Assembly (NCBI RefSeq): GCF_000682775.1
Contig: NZ_AWFI01000020.1
Span: 47,652-111,651, forward strand
Length of the DNA: 64,000 nt
Origin: Hyphomonas sp. L-53-1-40
GTDB taxonomy: Bacteria > Pseudomonadota > Alphaproteobacteria > Caulobacterales > Hyphomonadaceae
Direction: 5' to 3'
In this document: piece by piece, positions 1-7,324 of the stretch
Position numbering within the stretch: the first letter of the stretch is position 1
Layout: each line of letters starts with the position of its first letter
Position numbers and translations under genes: made by a program
The notes under the pieces: generated by a model
Database searches by the model: none
What the model was told of the DNA's origin: nothing
What the model saw: the letters and a program-made list of their open reading frames with translations, nothing else

Positions 1-2
1 GT

Positions 3-290
3 GTTGTGCGCAAGCTCGACCCGAGCGCGCCCCATGATGTCATTCTCGTGCTGGATGCGACGGTGGGCCAGAATGCATTGTCACAGGTCGAGGCGTTCAA
101 GAATACGGCGGGTGTGACCGGTCTTGTCATGACAAAGCTGGACGGAACAGCCAAGGGAGGTGTGCTCGTGGCCATTGCCGAAGCCTACGATTTGCCAATT
201 CACTTCATCGGTATTGGTGAGAAGGCAGAGGACCTTCGTCCGTTCAGTGCGGAGGCCTTCTCAAAGGCATTGGTGGGTGTTCAGGACTGA
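3..290 (+). CDS. ftsY: Signal recognition particle receptor FtsY, C-terminal part
   Basis: This is the end of FtsY, the GTPase that receives SRP-ribosome complexes at the inner membrane. The gene starts before the window, so only about 96 residues are visible. They hold the last part of the SRP-type G domain: LVLDATVGQNA, the guanine-specificity motif TKLD followed by GTAKGG, and the closing IGIGEKAEDLRPF stretch shared by SRP GTPases. The protein ends GVQD and a TGA stop. Its last ten bases overlap the end of the convergent XRE gene. FtsY close to yciB and cytochrome c maturation genes is a familiar alphaproteobacterial arrangement. Confidence 0.95.
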   Translation, partial: VVRKLDPSAPHDVILVLDATVGQNALSQVEAFKNTAGVTGLVMTKLDGTAKGGVLVAIAEAYDLPIHFIGIGEKAEDLRPFSAEAFSKALVGVQD

Positions 291-508
291 TCACCGGGTT
301 CGCGCGGACATGGCTCCGGCTCATCATCGAAGATGTCCTCGATGCGGCGTTCGAAAAGACGGGCGATTGCAAAGGCCAGGGGTAGGGATGGATCGTACTT
401 GCCTGTTTCGATGGCGTTGACGGATTGTCTGGATACATCCAGCCGGTCTGCCAGCACCGCCTGACTCCACCCCTTCTCGGCTCTGAGTGCGCGAATACTA
501 TTTTTCAT
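281..508 (-). CDS. Small XRE-family DNA-binding regulator
   Basis: A 75-residue protein that is almost entirely one Cro/CI-type helix-turn-helix domain (residues 4-58). The recognition segment reads SQAVLADRLDVSRQSVNAIE, followed by GKYDPSLPLAFAIARLF, the usual layout of short regulators of the YozG kind. The C-terminal tail is acidic and proline-rich. It lies six bases downstream of a four-helix membrane protein gene on the same strand, so the two are probably cotranscribed. Small XRE regulators paired with a small membrane protein are common in bacteria; the target here is unknown, and self-regulation of the pair is an inference. Confidence 0.85.
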   Translation of the reverse strand: MKNSIRALRAEKGWSQAVLADRLDVSRQSVNAIETGKYDPSLPLAFAIARLFERRIEDIFDDEPEPCPREPGDQS

Positions 509-514
509 CGCAGC

Positions 515-922
515 TCAGACTGTCCGACCGATACAATGTTTCAGGCTTGCCAAGCCGAATGCAAAAAAGAACAAGGCGCCGAACCAGAAGACATCAATCG
601 CTCCCACCACGTTGAAGATCTGCAAAAAGCCGATCAGGAATGCGATGCTGGCAGTCACCATGCCACCATCTCTCAGCGCCAGCAGCTGGTTCATTCGGGT
701 ATACTCGTCTGTTTCATCAGTCTGACGGCGAATAGCATACAAAGTTCCGACCACGGGCAAGGTCGCGGCCAGGGCGCCTGCCACATTCAACCAGGCGGGT
801 GCTACCTCATCATCAATGAACAGTTTCGCGCCGATTATCACCGCCACATAGACAGCCATAAGCGGCCAAAAGAGATATTTGTATCGCCTGTTTGCTGCGC
901 GGAAACCACGTGTGCTGGACAT
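515..922 (-). CDS. Small integral membrane protein paired with XRE regulator
   Basis: A membrane protein of 135 residues whose function I do not recognise. Four hydrophobic segments can be seen, in two pairs: YLFWPLMAVYVAVIIGAKLF and LNVAGALAATLPVVGTLYAI, then GGMVTASIAFLIGFLQIF and VFWFGALFFFAFGLASL. Between the pairs is a charged loop RRQTDETDEYTRMNQ. I place the start at the ATG of MSSTRGF because AGGAG lies eight bases before it; a longer in-frame ATG 45 bases upstream has no such site. It is the first gene of a two-gene unit with the XRE regulator. It could sense a membrane signal for that regulator, but nothing in the sequence proves this. Confidence 0.75.
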   Translation of the reverse strand: MSSTRGFRAANRRYKYLFWPLMAVYVAVIIGAKLFIDDEVAPAWLNVAGALAATLPVVGTLYAIRRQTDETDEYTRMNQLLALRDGGMVTASIAFLIGFLQIFNVVGAIDVFWFGALFFFAFGLASLKHCIGRTV

Positions 923-1004
923 TGTCAGAGCTCCTGTGTGTGTCAAGTTACCATGACAATATGACAAGCGAGCTTTACAGTGTCAAGTAGCCTTTACAAC
1001 AGCG

Positions 1005-2741
1005 CTATTCTGCTGCAATGGCCGATATCGCCGTTTGCTGTGGACCCCGTACCAGACGACCGGGCCGCGCGCCGGTTGGGTCGCCATCCCGATGGGTGAT
1101 CCGGCCCTTCAGGATCGTGGCCGTATAGCCAGACGCCCTTTGCATCAGGCGACGCCCGCCAGCGGGCAAATCGTGGATCACCTCTGGCAGGTGCAGCGTC
1201 AACTTCGCCAGATCAATCACATTCAGGTCCGCCCGGTAGCCAGGCGCGATCAGGCCGCGATCATGCAAGCCGATCCATTCGGCTGTTGAACGAGCCTGGC
1301 GCCGTACGATATGCTCAATGGGAATACGCGGTCCGCGCGTACGGTCGCGGACCCAATGGGTCAGCATTGTCGTTGTGAATGACCCATCGCAGATCATGCC
1401 AACATGCGCTCCGCCGTCAGACAGACCCGGCAGTGTGGCCGGGCTGAGCATCATGTCATATGAGGGGTCGAGCGAGCCTGTCGCGTAGTTCAGAAATGGC
1501 AGGTAGAGCATGCCGCGCCCATCGCGTTCCAACATGAGGTCGAGCGCGGCCTCTTCGGGTGATACACTTCTCCGGGCAGCGATAGCCTCCAGCGTATGGT
1601 CCTGGGTCGGCTCGTAATTGACGGGTGCATTGAGCTGGAAAATCTTGCCGAAGCTGCGCAACATCACCTTCAAGAAGGGATTGTTCGTGTCGGGCGCGTC
1701 TGCGAGCAGGTGCTTTCGGAAATCTGTTGTACGCAGCAAATCGATCCGTTCCTCGAACGGCAGATGTGCGATTTCACGATAGACAGGGTAGGCGCTGAAG
1801 GGATTCAGCGTCAGCTCGAACCCCAGCAAGACGCCGACCGGTCGCGGCGCAACCTGAGCCCGCATTGGAAGACCGTCCTCGACGGCCTGTTCAATAGCCG
1901 TCAGCAATTGTCGCCAGCCATTCGGGGCGACATCGGCCTGGGCCAGAGACACCGACAAGGGCCGACCAGTTGCTTCAACAATCCGGCGAAGCATGGCTGC
2001 CTCTTTTTCCGGATCATCAAAATCCGACACGAATTGCAGCACGCCGCGCCCGGCGTCTGCCACGCCTTGCGCGATGCCTGTGAGTTCGGCTTCGCTTGCC
2101 GTGAGGGTGGGCGTAGGCTGACCGTCGCTGGTACGGTGGTTCAGTGTGCGGGAGGTCGAAAAACCGATCGCGCCTGCGCGGATAGCCTCGGTTGCCAAAG
2201 CCCGCATCTGGCGGATGTCGTCCTCAGTGGCCGGCTCCCGATTGGCGCCGCGTTCGCCCATCACATAGACCCGCAGGGCCGCATGAGGCAGCTGCGCACA
2301 GATGTCAGCGTCGAATTGTCCATTCGACAGGCTGTCGAGATAGTCGGGAAAGCTCTCCCAGTTCCAAGGCAGGCCTTCGGCCAAGACGGGGAAGGGGATG
2401 TCCTCAACGCCTTCCATCAGACGAATGAGTCGATCATGATCTTCTGGCTTGCACGGGGCGAATCCGACGCCGCAATTTCCCATCACCACTGTCGTGACTC
2501 CATGCAGGGAGGATGGGCTGATTGATCCGGTCCAGGTTGCCTGACCATCATAATGTGTGTGGACATCGACAAAGCCGGGCGTCACGATTTTTCCGCGCGC
2601 GTCGATTTCCTCGATGCCGCGGCCAGTTACTTTGCCAACTTCCGTAATCATTCCATTTGAAACGGCTACGTCACCGTCGAAGCTCTCGCCGCCCGTTCCG
2701 TCGATTATGGTCCCCCCGCGCAACACCAGTTCGTGCGTCAT
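1005..2741 (-). CDS. N-acyl-D-amino-acid deacylase family amidohydrolase
   Basis: A 578-residue zinc-dependent amidohydrolase of the D-aminoacylase group. The metal site begins with DVHTHYDGQ (His61, His63), followed by GNCGVGFAPC at 88-97, whose first Cys is a zinc ligand in D-aminoacylases, and near the C-terminus LSDGGAHVGM with the expected catalytic aspartate. The opening LVLRGGTIIDGTG and closing GYRADLNVID are the two halves of the beta-sandwich domain. It is longer than classical D-aminoacylases (about 480 residues) and matches the 560-580 residue proteobacterial subgroup whose true substrates are mostly unknown. There is no signal peptide, so it is cytoplasmic. It is divergent from the DMT transporter. 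Confidence 0.85.
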   Translation of the reverse strand: MTHELVLRGGTIIDGTGGESFDGDVAVSNGMITEVGKVTGRGIEEIDARGKIVTPGFVDVHTHYDGQATWTGSISPSSLHGVTTVVMGNCGVGFAPCKPEDHDRLIRLMEGVEDIPFPVLAEGLPWNWESFPDYLDSLSNGQFDADICAQLPHAALRVYVMGERGANREPATEDDIRQMRALATEAIRAGAIGFSTSRTLNHRTSDGQPTPTLTASEAELTGIAQGVADAGRGVLQFVSDFDDPEKEAAMLRRIVEATGRPLSVSLAQADVAPNGWRQLLTAIEQAVEDGLPMRAQVAPRPVGVLLGFELTLNPFSAYPVYREIAHLPFEERIDLLRTTDFRKHLLADAPDTNNPFLKVMLRSFGKIFQLNAPVNYEPTQDHTLEAIAARRSVSPEEAALDLMLERDGRGMLYLPFLNYATGSLDPSYDMMLSPATLPGLSDGGAHVGMICDGSFTTTMLTHWVRDRTRGPRIPIEHIVRRQARSTAEWIGLHDRGLIAPGYRADLNVIDLAKLTLHLPEVIHDLPAGGRRLMQRASGYTATILKGRITHRDGDPTGARPGRLVRGPQQTAISAIAAE

Positions 2742-2845
2742 GATACATTCCCTCTCGCGTTTCTTGTTTGGCGCGAGTCAGGCCTTCAACGAGCCAAGAG
2801 TCAAATCCTTCCCACGCGTCAGCAAGTCGTGCATAGGTCGCCGCA

Positions 2846-3706
2846 ATGTCGATGACGCTTCTGCCTGTGGTTCTGTGCCTTTTGTCTGCAGTAACGGTTG
2901 CCGCCACCAACATGTTCGTGAAGCGGGGCGGCGACGTCCTGACAGCGCGCATGGCGGTCGCGATCGTCATGGGGCTAAGCGTCCTGCCCTTTGCGCCCTT
3001 TGTTCCCACCCCGCCGAGAGAGACCTGGCCGCTCATTTGCGTTTCGGTCGTGGTTCACTGGATTTACCAGTTCTGTCTCGTACGAGCGCTACACAGGGGC
3101 GACTTGTCTCTGGTCTTCCCCGTGATGCGAGGCCTGGCGCCGCTCGCGACCGCCTGCTTTGCTGTCTTTGCGTTGCACGAGCATCTGACGGCACTCCAGA
3201 TGGCCGGGCTGGCCGTGGCCAGCTTTGCCATCATTCTGTTCGCCTTGCCGACGGGAACGACAGCCTCAACGCGGCGGCTTGATCGGCACGCCCTGATCTG
3301 GGCCGTGCTCACTGCGCTGGGCGTTGGTCTTTATGCTGTGGCGGACACGCGCGCCGCTCGCGCTATGCCTAATCCGATGACTTTTGTGGTTTGGCTATTC
3401 CTGCTGGACTGGATCGGCGTAACCGTCGTCGCTTGCATGCAGCGCAGGGGACGTATACGCGCTGCCATTGCGAAACAATGGAAGGGAGGGCTCGCAGGTG
3501 GGATTTTGGGCACGTTCTCATATGCGCTCGCCATCTATGCCTACACACTGACAGATGCCGCCATTGTAACCGCCTTGCGGGAAACATCTGTCGTGTTCGC
3601 TGCGGCCCTTGGGGCTATATTTCTGAAGGAGGGATTCGGGTACAGACGAATATGTGCCGCAGCTTTGCTGGCCGCCGGGCTCCTCTCCATGCAAGTCGGG
3701 GCATAG
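2846..3706 (+). CDS. EamA/DMT-superfamily transporter
   Basis: A 286-residue membrane protein with about ten hydrophobic helices in two repeated halves, as in drug/metabolite transporters. The first half contains LVRALHRGDLSLVFPVMRGLAPL, the second IYAYTLTDAAIVTALRETSVVFAAALGAIFLKE, both typical EamA signatures for helices 3-4 and 8-9. The C-terminus is a last helix ending in QVGA. The substrate cannot be read from sequence; relatives export amino acids or other small metabolites. It stands alone, divergent from the amidohydrolase, with only about 100 bases between them for both promoters. A second ATG two codons downstream is an alternative start. Confidence 0.85.
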   Translation: MSMTLLPVVLCLLSAVTVAATNMFVKRGGDVLTARMAVAIVMGLSVLPFAPFVPTPPRETWPLICVSVVVHWIYQFCLVRALHRGDLSLVFPVMRGLAPLATACFAVFALHEHLTALQMAGLAVASFAIILFALPTGTTASTRRLDRHALIWAVLTALGVGLYAVADTRAARAMPNPMTFVVWLFLLDWIGVTVVACMQRRGRIRAAIAKQWKGGLAGGILGTFSYALAIYAYTLTDAAIVTALRETSVVFAAALGAIFLKEGFGYRRICAAALLAAGLLSMQVGA

Positions 3707-3777
3707 CCTGTTTCAGATCGCTGCATCTGCGTTCGTGATTTATTAGGTCGACTATTGTCTGAGGGGGGCTACAGCTT

Positions 3778-4458
3778 GTGACCAATCCAGCAGCAGCCGA
3801 GACGCGTAGAGAAGTGATGACAGAGAAACAGAACACGGAAGGCTCAGTTGAGCTAAGCGATGCGACGGCCAAAGCTGGCAGCATCTGGACCGAACTCGGC
3901 CCGACGCTGGCGTTTATCGGTATCTACAACGTCATGTTGAGATTCCCGGAAGGCGAAGGGCTGTTCACCAAGGATACCGCCCTTTATTGGGCGACCGGCG
4001 TTCTCATCGTCTTCACCGCTTTTGTGATTGTCCAGAAATTGATCCGCGGCGAAAGAATTCCGCCATTCCTGATTGTATCATCCGCCTTGATTGGGGCGTT
4101 TGGTACAGCAGGAATCCTGCTTCAGTCGAAGCTGTTCCTGTTTATCAAGCCGACGATCATCAATCTGCTTTATGCAGGCGTGATCTTTGGCGGACTCGCT
4201 GTGGGACGGAATATCTGGAAAATGTTGTTTCACACCGTATTTGATCTGCCAGATCACGCCTGGAAAACCCTGGCCATTCGCTGGGGGCTCTATTTTGTTG
4301 CTATGGCAGCGTGGAACGAATTTCTCTGGCGTAACTTTTCCGAGGCGACGTGGGCGAACTGGAAGCTCGGCAACATCGTGATCGGTGTGGTATTTGCGCT
4401 GGCGAATACGCCGTATACGCTGAAGCATATGCGAAAGCCCGAGGACGCAGATACCTAG
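3778..4458 (+). CDS. yciB: Septation/inner membrane protein YciB (IspZ)
   Basis: YciB is a polytopic inner membrane protein involved in envelope integrity and septation. The family core is visible: LGPTLAFIGIYN, LYWATGVLIVFTAF, the central IKPTIINLLYAGVIFGG and AWNEFLWRNFSEATWANWK, with five or six hydrophobic helices. I use the GTG start because AGGGGGG lies nine bases upstream; an ATG 13 codons later (MTEKQN) has a weaker site and cannot be excluded. The C-terminus is NTPYTLKHMRKPEDADT. The stop is the TAG of a CTAG tetranucleotide that also carries the stop of the convergent Nudix gene. In related genomes ispZ follows ftsY, here separated by five genes. Confidence 0.93.
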   Translation: MTNPAAAETRREVMTEKQNTEGSVELSDATAKAGSIWTELGPTLAFIGIYNVMLRFPEGEGLFTKDTALYWATGVLIVFTAFVIVQKLIRGERIPPFLIVSSALIGAFGTAGILLQSKLFLFIKPTIINLLYAGVIFGGLAVGRNIWKMLFHTVFDLPDHAWKTLAIRWGLYFVAMAAWNEFLWRNFSEATWANWKLGNIVIGVVFALANTPYTLKHMRKPEDADT

Positions 4459-5006
4459 CGGGTCAATTGCTCGGTGCCGGGCGGATTTGAGAACGGCACG
4501 AATGCCGCGCGGTTTCGAACGCTGGAAAAATGGGTCAAGGCCCAGACGACGGTCGGAAAGGCAAGATTCGCCCACGGCAGGTCTTTCCAGTCAAACAGGG
4601 CGACTTCCTCACTCTCGGGCCCAGGCGAAATCTCCGACACCAACTCTGCTCTGAACATGACATGGACTTGCGCAATGCGGGGAACGGAGTAGACGGCAAG
4701 AACTTGACCCAGGCTGATATCGGCATTTGCCTCTTCCCGAGCCTCTCGTTTAGCGGCGTCTTCAACGGTCTCCCCAACCTCCATGAACCCGGCTGGAAGC
4801 GTCCAGAATCCCTTACGCGGATCAATCGCGCGCCTGCAAAGCAGGATTTTGTCACCTTTTGTCGCAACTGAAGCTGCAATAATTTTCGGATTTATGTAGT
4901 CTACGAACTGGCAATGTGAGCAAACACGGCGTATTCGGTCGTCGCCAGCAGGTATTTTCAGTTTGAAATCTTGAGAAAAGAAACCATTTGATAATTCCTC
5001 CGTCAT
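4455..5006 (-). CDS. Nudix hydrolase with degenerate N-terminal zinc ribbon
   Basis: A 183-residue Nudix hydrolase that probably cleaves a nucleoside diphosphate derivative. The Nudix box starts at Gly73 (GFMEVGE) and continues through REAREE at 87-92; the family's late glycine is Asn94 here. Ahead of it is the second half of the zinc-ribbon module often found in this subgroup, DDRIRRVCSHCQFVDYINPK (Cys29, Cys32), but the first Cys pair expected around residues 8-13 is absent. An in-frame TAA nine bases before the ATG rules out a longer form. The C-terminal part contains SEEVALFDWKDLPW, a usual Nudix ending. The exact substrate is unknown. Confidence 0.85.
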   Translation of the reverse strand: MTEELSNGFFSQDFKLKIPAGDDRIRRVCSHCQFVDYINPKIIAASVATKGDKILLCRRAIDPRKGFWTLPAGFMEVGETVEDAAKREAREEANADISLGQVLAVYSVPRIAQVHVMFRAELVSEISPGPESEEVALFDWKDLPWANLAFPTVVWALTHFSSVRNRAAFVPFSNPPGTEQLTR

Positions 5007-5133
5007 CGAACCTTAAGCCTCTTGCTTGTATTGGGGTGAATGTTGATCCGCACACGGGTCGTATACTTAACAGACCAATAACCGGATTATCCATCGCGCC
5101 CAACGCCTAAATAAACACAGAAAGACTACCATC

Positions 5134-5865
5134 ATGACCTACAATCTTAAAACCTCGCCGAGCCATCTGCTCCATCGTGCCCAGCAAATTGCCGCCAATG
5201 AATCGGCTTCTGCGCTTGCCGCAGCAGGTATCACCCTGCGCCAGTTCTCTGTCCTTGCCGCTCTCTCAGGCAATGATGGCGTCAGCCAGTCCGACCTCGT
5301 CAACGCAACCGGCATCGACCGTTCGACGCTGGCCGACATGGTCGCTCGTATGGAAAAGGCTGGCCTCATCAAGCGCGTCGCTTCCAAAACGGACAAGCGC
5401 GCCAAGGTCGTTTCGCTGATGGCGAAAGGCAAGAAAGCTTACGAGAAAGCTCTTCCAGCTGTTGAGAAGGCTGATGCGGCCATCTTCGAAGCCCTGCCGA
5501 AAACCAAGCAAGCCACGCTGGTATCCGGTCTGAAGGATATGGTTGCCGAGGCTGACAAGGCTGAAGCTGCTGTTGCGCCAAAGCCTGCTGCTCCCGCGCC
5601 GTCCGCAAAAGCTGCTCCGAAGCCGGCAGTGAAGAAAGCACCAGCTAAGAAGCCTGCTGCAAAGAAGGCTCCGGCTAAAAAGCCCGCCGCCAAGAAAGCT
5701 CCAGCTGCAAAAGCCGCTCCAAAGCCTGCGGTGAAAAAAGCGCCAGCCAAGAAAGCTGCGCCTAAAGCGAAAGCGAAAGCAGCACCGAAAGCGAAGCCAG
5801 CCACGACAACCAAGGCCGTCAAAAAGGCCCCGGTGAAGAAAGCTCGCAAAGCGACGAAAAAGTAA
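5134..5865 (+). CDS. MarR-like winged-helix protein with histone H1-like tail
   Basis: A 243-residue two-part DNA-binding protein. Residues 1-145 form a MarR-type winged helix: GITLRQFSVLAAL, then the recognition region VSQSDLVNATGIDRSTLADM and the wing KRVASKTDKRAKVVSL, then a dimerisation helix. Residues 149-243 are a low-complexity tail of Lys, Ala and Pro with repeats such as KKAPAKKPAA, like eukaryotic H1 and bacterial H1-like tails; it should bind DNA or RNA without sequence preference and be disordered. Whether it acts as a specific regulator, a nucleoid protein or both cannot be told. A strong terminator hairpin follows the stop. It is monocistronic between convergent neighbours. Confidence 0.85.
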   Translation: MTYNLKTSPSHLLHRAQQIAANESASALAAAGITLRQFSVLAALSGNDGVSQSDLVNATGIDRSTLADMVARMEKAGLIKRVASKTDKRAKVVSLMAKGKKAYEKALPAVEKADAAIFEALPKTKQATLVSGLKDMVAEADKAEAAVAPKPAAPAPSAKAAPKPAVKKAPAKKPAAKKAPAKKPAAKKAPAAKAAPKPAVKKAPAKKAAPKAKAKAAPKAKPATTTKAVKKAPVKKARKATKK

Positions 5866-5881
5866 GGTTCCGGAAACGGAT

Positions 5882-6406
5882 CTAATTCGGCGGGGCGCTT
5901 TTCAGCGCCTCGCCTATTTTTTTGACCGAATCTCCGTCCAGCGGACCCTGGACATGGTCAATGACCTCACCGTCAGCTGAGATAACGAAGGTTTCCGGCA
6001 CACCGGTCAGGCCGAAATCGAGTCCTCCCTGACCGTCCGGATCAAGTGCAATCCGCGTGTAGGGATTGCCAAGCCGGTCCAGGAAGGCGAGGCCGTCGTC
6101 CAGTTTGTCCTTGTAGAGCACGCCGAATACTTGGTCTGGATATGCTGCGGACAGTTCGGAAATGTATTTGTGCTCGGCTTCACAGGGCGCGCACCAACTC
6201 GCGAACAGGTTTACGGCAATAGCGCCGCCGGTCGGCGAGGGGGCGAAGCTGAGGGGTTCCGAATCGAGGGTTGGGAATGTCGTGTCGGGCGCGCTGCGCA
6301 AATTGCGCTTGAAGTCGCCTTTTTCGGGATTAATCAATTGTCCGGCCGCAATCACACCGAAAGCGACGAGCGCCCCGACCGGAACAATTGCGAGCCAGCG
6401 CTTCAT
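5882..6406 (-). CDS. dsbE: Thiol:disulfide interchange protein DsbE/CcmG
   Basis: A membrane-anchored periplasmic thioredoxin that keeps apocytochrome c cysteines reduced for haem attachment. Residues 5-23 form the single N-terminal membrane anchor. The thioredoxin active site is NLFASWCAPCEAE with Cys72 and Cys75, and the cis-proline loop is GLTGVPETFVI. At 174 residues the length is normal for CcmG. Its ATG overlaps the ccmD stop by four bases, making it the last gene of ccmA-B-C-D-dsbE. The final codons also carry the terminator of the opposing gene. The ccmE, ccmF and ccmH genes are not in the window. Confidence 0.95.
   Translation of the reverse strand: MKRWLAIVPVGALVAFGVIAAGQLINPEKGDFKRNLRSAPDTTFPTLDSEPLSFAPSPTGGAIAVNLFASWCAPCEAEHKYISELSAAYPDQVFGVLYKDKLDDGLAFLDRLGNPYTRIALDPDGQGGLDFGLTGVPETFVISADGEVIDHVQGPLDGDSVKKIGEALKSAPPN
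5889..5923 (+). terminator. Intrinsic terminator of the MarR-H1 gene inside dsbE
   Basis: A ten-base-pair GC-rich stem (5889-5898 with 5905-5914, one G-U pair, six-base loop TTTTCA) is followed by TA and seven T residues on the plus strand. It lies 23 bases after the MarR-H1 stop and therefore inside the last codons of the convergent dsbE gene, where it encodes the GEALKSAPP segment of that protein. Confidence 0.85.
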
Positions 6407-6567
6407 CCGCGTTTGTGATCCCGAACGCGCGCTTCGATACGGATCAATTCAGTCTTGGCCGCGCGGGCCTTCAGCCAGACACTCGCCATCGCGCCGCCGA
6501 TGAGGACGAGCCCAACGGAATAGCTCGCCCAGATGAATGCGGCATTGGAATCAAAATCTGGCAGCAT
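6403..6567 (-). CDS. ccmD: Haem exporter protein CcmD
   Basis: A 54-residue single-span membrane protein that helps release holo-CcmE from the CcmABC complex. It begins MLPDFDSNAAFIWASY, then a hydrophobic helix VGLVLIGGAMASVWL, then a basic tail with an ARAAKTELIRIEAR helix, the standard CcmD layout including the FIW-SY motif. GGAG sits nine bases before the ATG, inside the end of ccmC, whose stop is four bases upstream. Its TGA overlaps the dsbE ATG. The gene is short enough to be missed by length-filtered gene calling. Confidence 0.93.
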   Translation of the reverse strand: MLPDFDSNAAFIWASYSVGLVLIGGAMASVWLKARAAKTELIRIEARVRDHKRG

Positions 6568-6571
6568 GGGA

Positions 6572-7303
6572 TCAGTCTCCTGTCATCAGGCGAGCCCGAG
6601 ACTGGGCAGCGCGTCTGGTCCATATTTCGGCCCGCATCAGCGTCATGACAAGGGCGGCAAACAGTAGCGAATGGCCAACTGAGCTGATCAGCAGCGGCCA
6701 GAGATAGACGGCGGCCATTTTCGGGCCTTCCGTCGTGATGACGCTGGCGTCCTGATGAAGAGATGTGAAGAGGTCCACAGAAAACTTGATCAGTGGCACG
6801 TTCAGTGCGCCCACCATGGCAAGGATCGCGCCAGCGCGCGCGGCCTTTTGGCGCGTATCCATGGCAGCGCGCAGGGCGATGTAGCCGAGGAAAAGGAAAA
6901 ACATGAAAAGGACAGACATCATCCGGGCGTCGTCCCATTGCCACCATGTGCCCCAAGTCGGCTTTCCCCAGATCGCGCCCGTGGCAAGGCAAAGTGCTGT
7001 CCATGTCGCGCCGAGCGGGGCGATCGCCTTGGCGGCAATGTCGGCAACCTCGTGGCGCCAGATAAACCAGACGAAACTCATTACGGCCATGCCCAGATAG
7101 CTGGCCATTGCAAGCCATGCGGCCGGGACATGAATGAACATGACCCGCATGATGTCGCCGCCTTGATAGTCATCCTTCGGGACCATCCAGAGGCCTTGCC
7201 AGAGCCCCCATGCAATCAACAGTGCTGCGGCCGCATAGAACAGGGGCGCGAGCCAGCTGGACAGCATCAGGAAACGGTGCGGATTAGCGAACCAGGAAAA
7301 CAT
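6572..7303 (-). CDS. ccmC: Haem exporter membrane protein CcmC
   Basis: CcmC is the membrane protein that holds haem in its periplasmic WWD domain and passes it to CcmE. The protein has 243 residues and six hydrophobic helices. The tryptophan-rich signature WGTWWQWDDAR is at 117-127, flanked by the two haem-ligand histidines His58 (in FIHVPAAW) and His183 (in TSLHQ). The helix after it, MSVLFMFFLFLGYIALR, is also typical. It lies 21 bases after ccmB and four before ccmD on the same strand, so it is part of the ccm operon. Confidence 0.96.
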   Translation of the reverse strand: MFSWFANPHRFLMLSSWLAPLFYAAAALLIAWGLWQGLWMVPKDDYQGGDIMRVMFIHVPAAWLAMASYLGMAVMSFVWFIWRHEVADIAAKAIAPLGATWTALCLATGAIWGKPTWGTWWQWDDARMMSVLFMFFLFLGYIALRAAMDTRQKAARAGAILAMVGALNVPLIKFSVDLFTSLHQDASVITTEGPKMAAVYLWPLLISSVGHSLLFAALVMTLMRAEIWTRRAAQSRARLMTGD

Positions 7304-7324
7304 CGCGTTTGGAATACCCTTCCC

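Noticed and set aside
5439..5849. A 136-residue Ala/Phe-rich frame on the minus strand opposite the MarR-H1 tail
   Set aside because: It is the mirror of the Lys/Ala-rich repeats in the real gene; its composition follows from that and it has no ribosome binding site.
5580..5865. Tandem DNA repeat as a slippage-prone microsatellite
   Set aside because: Units differ by many silent changes, so it is a protein-level repeat and not a simple DNA repeat.
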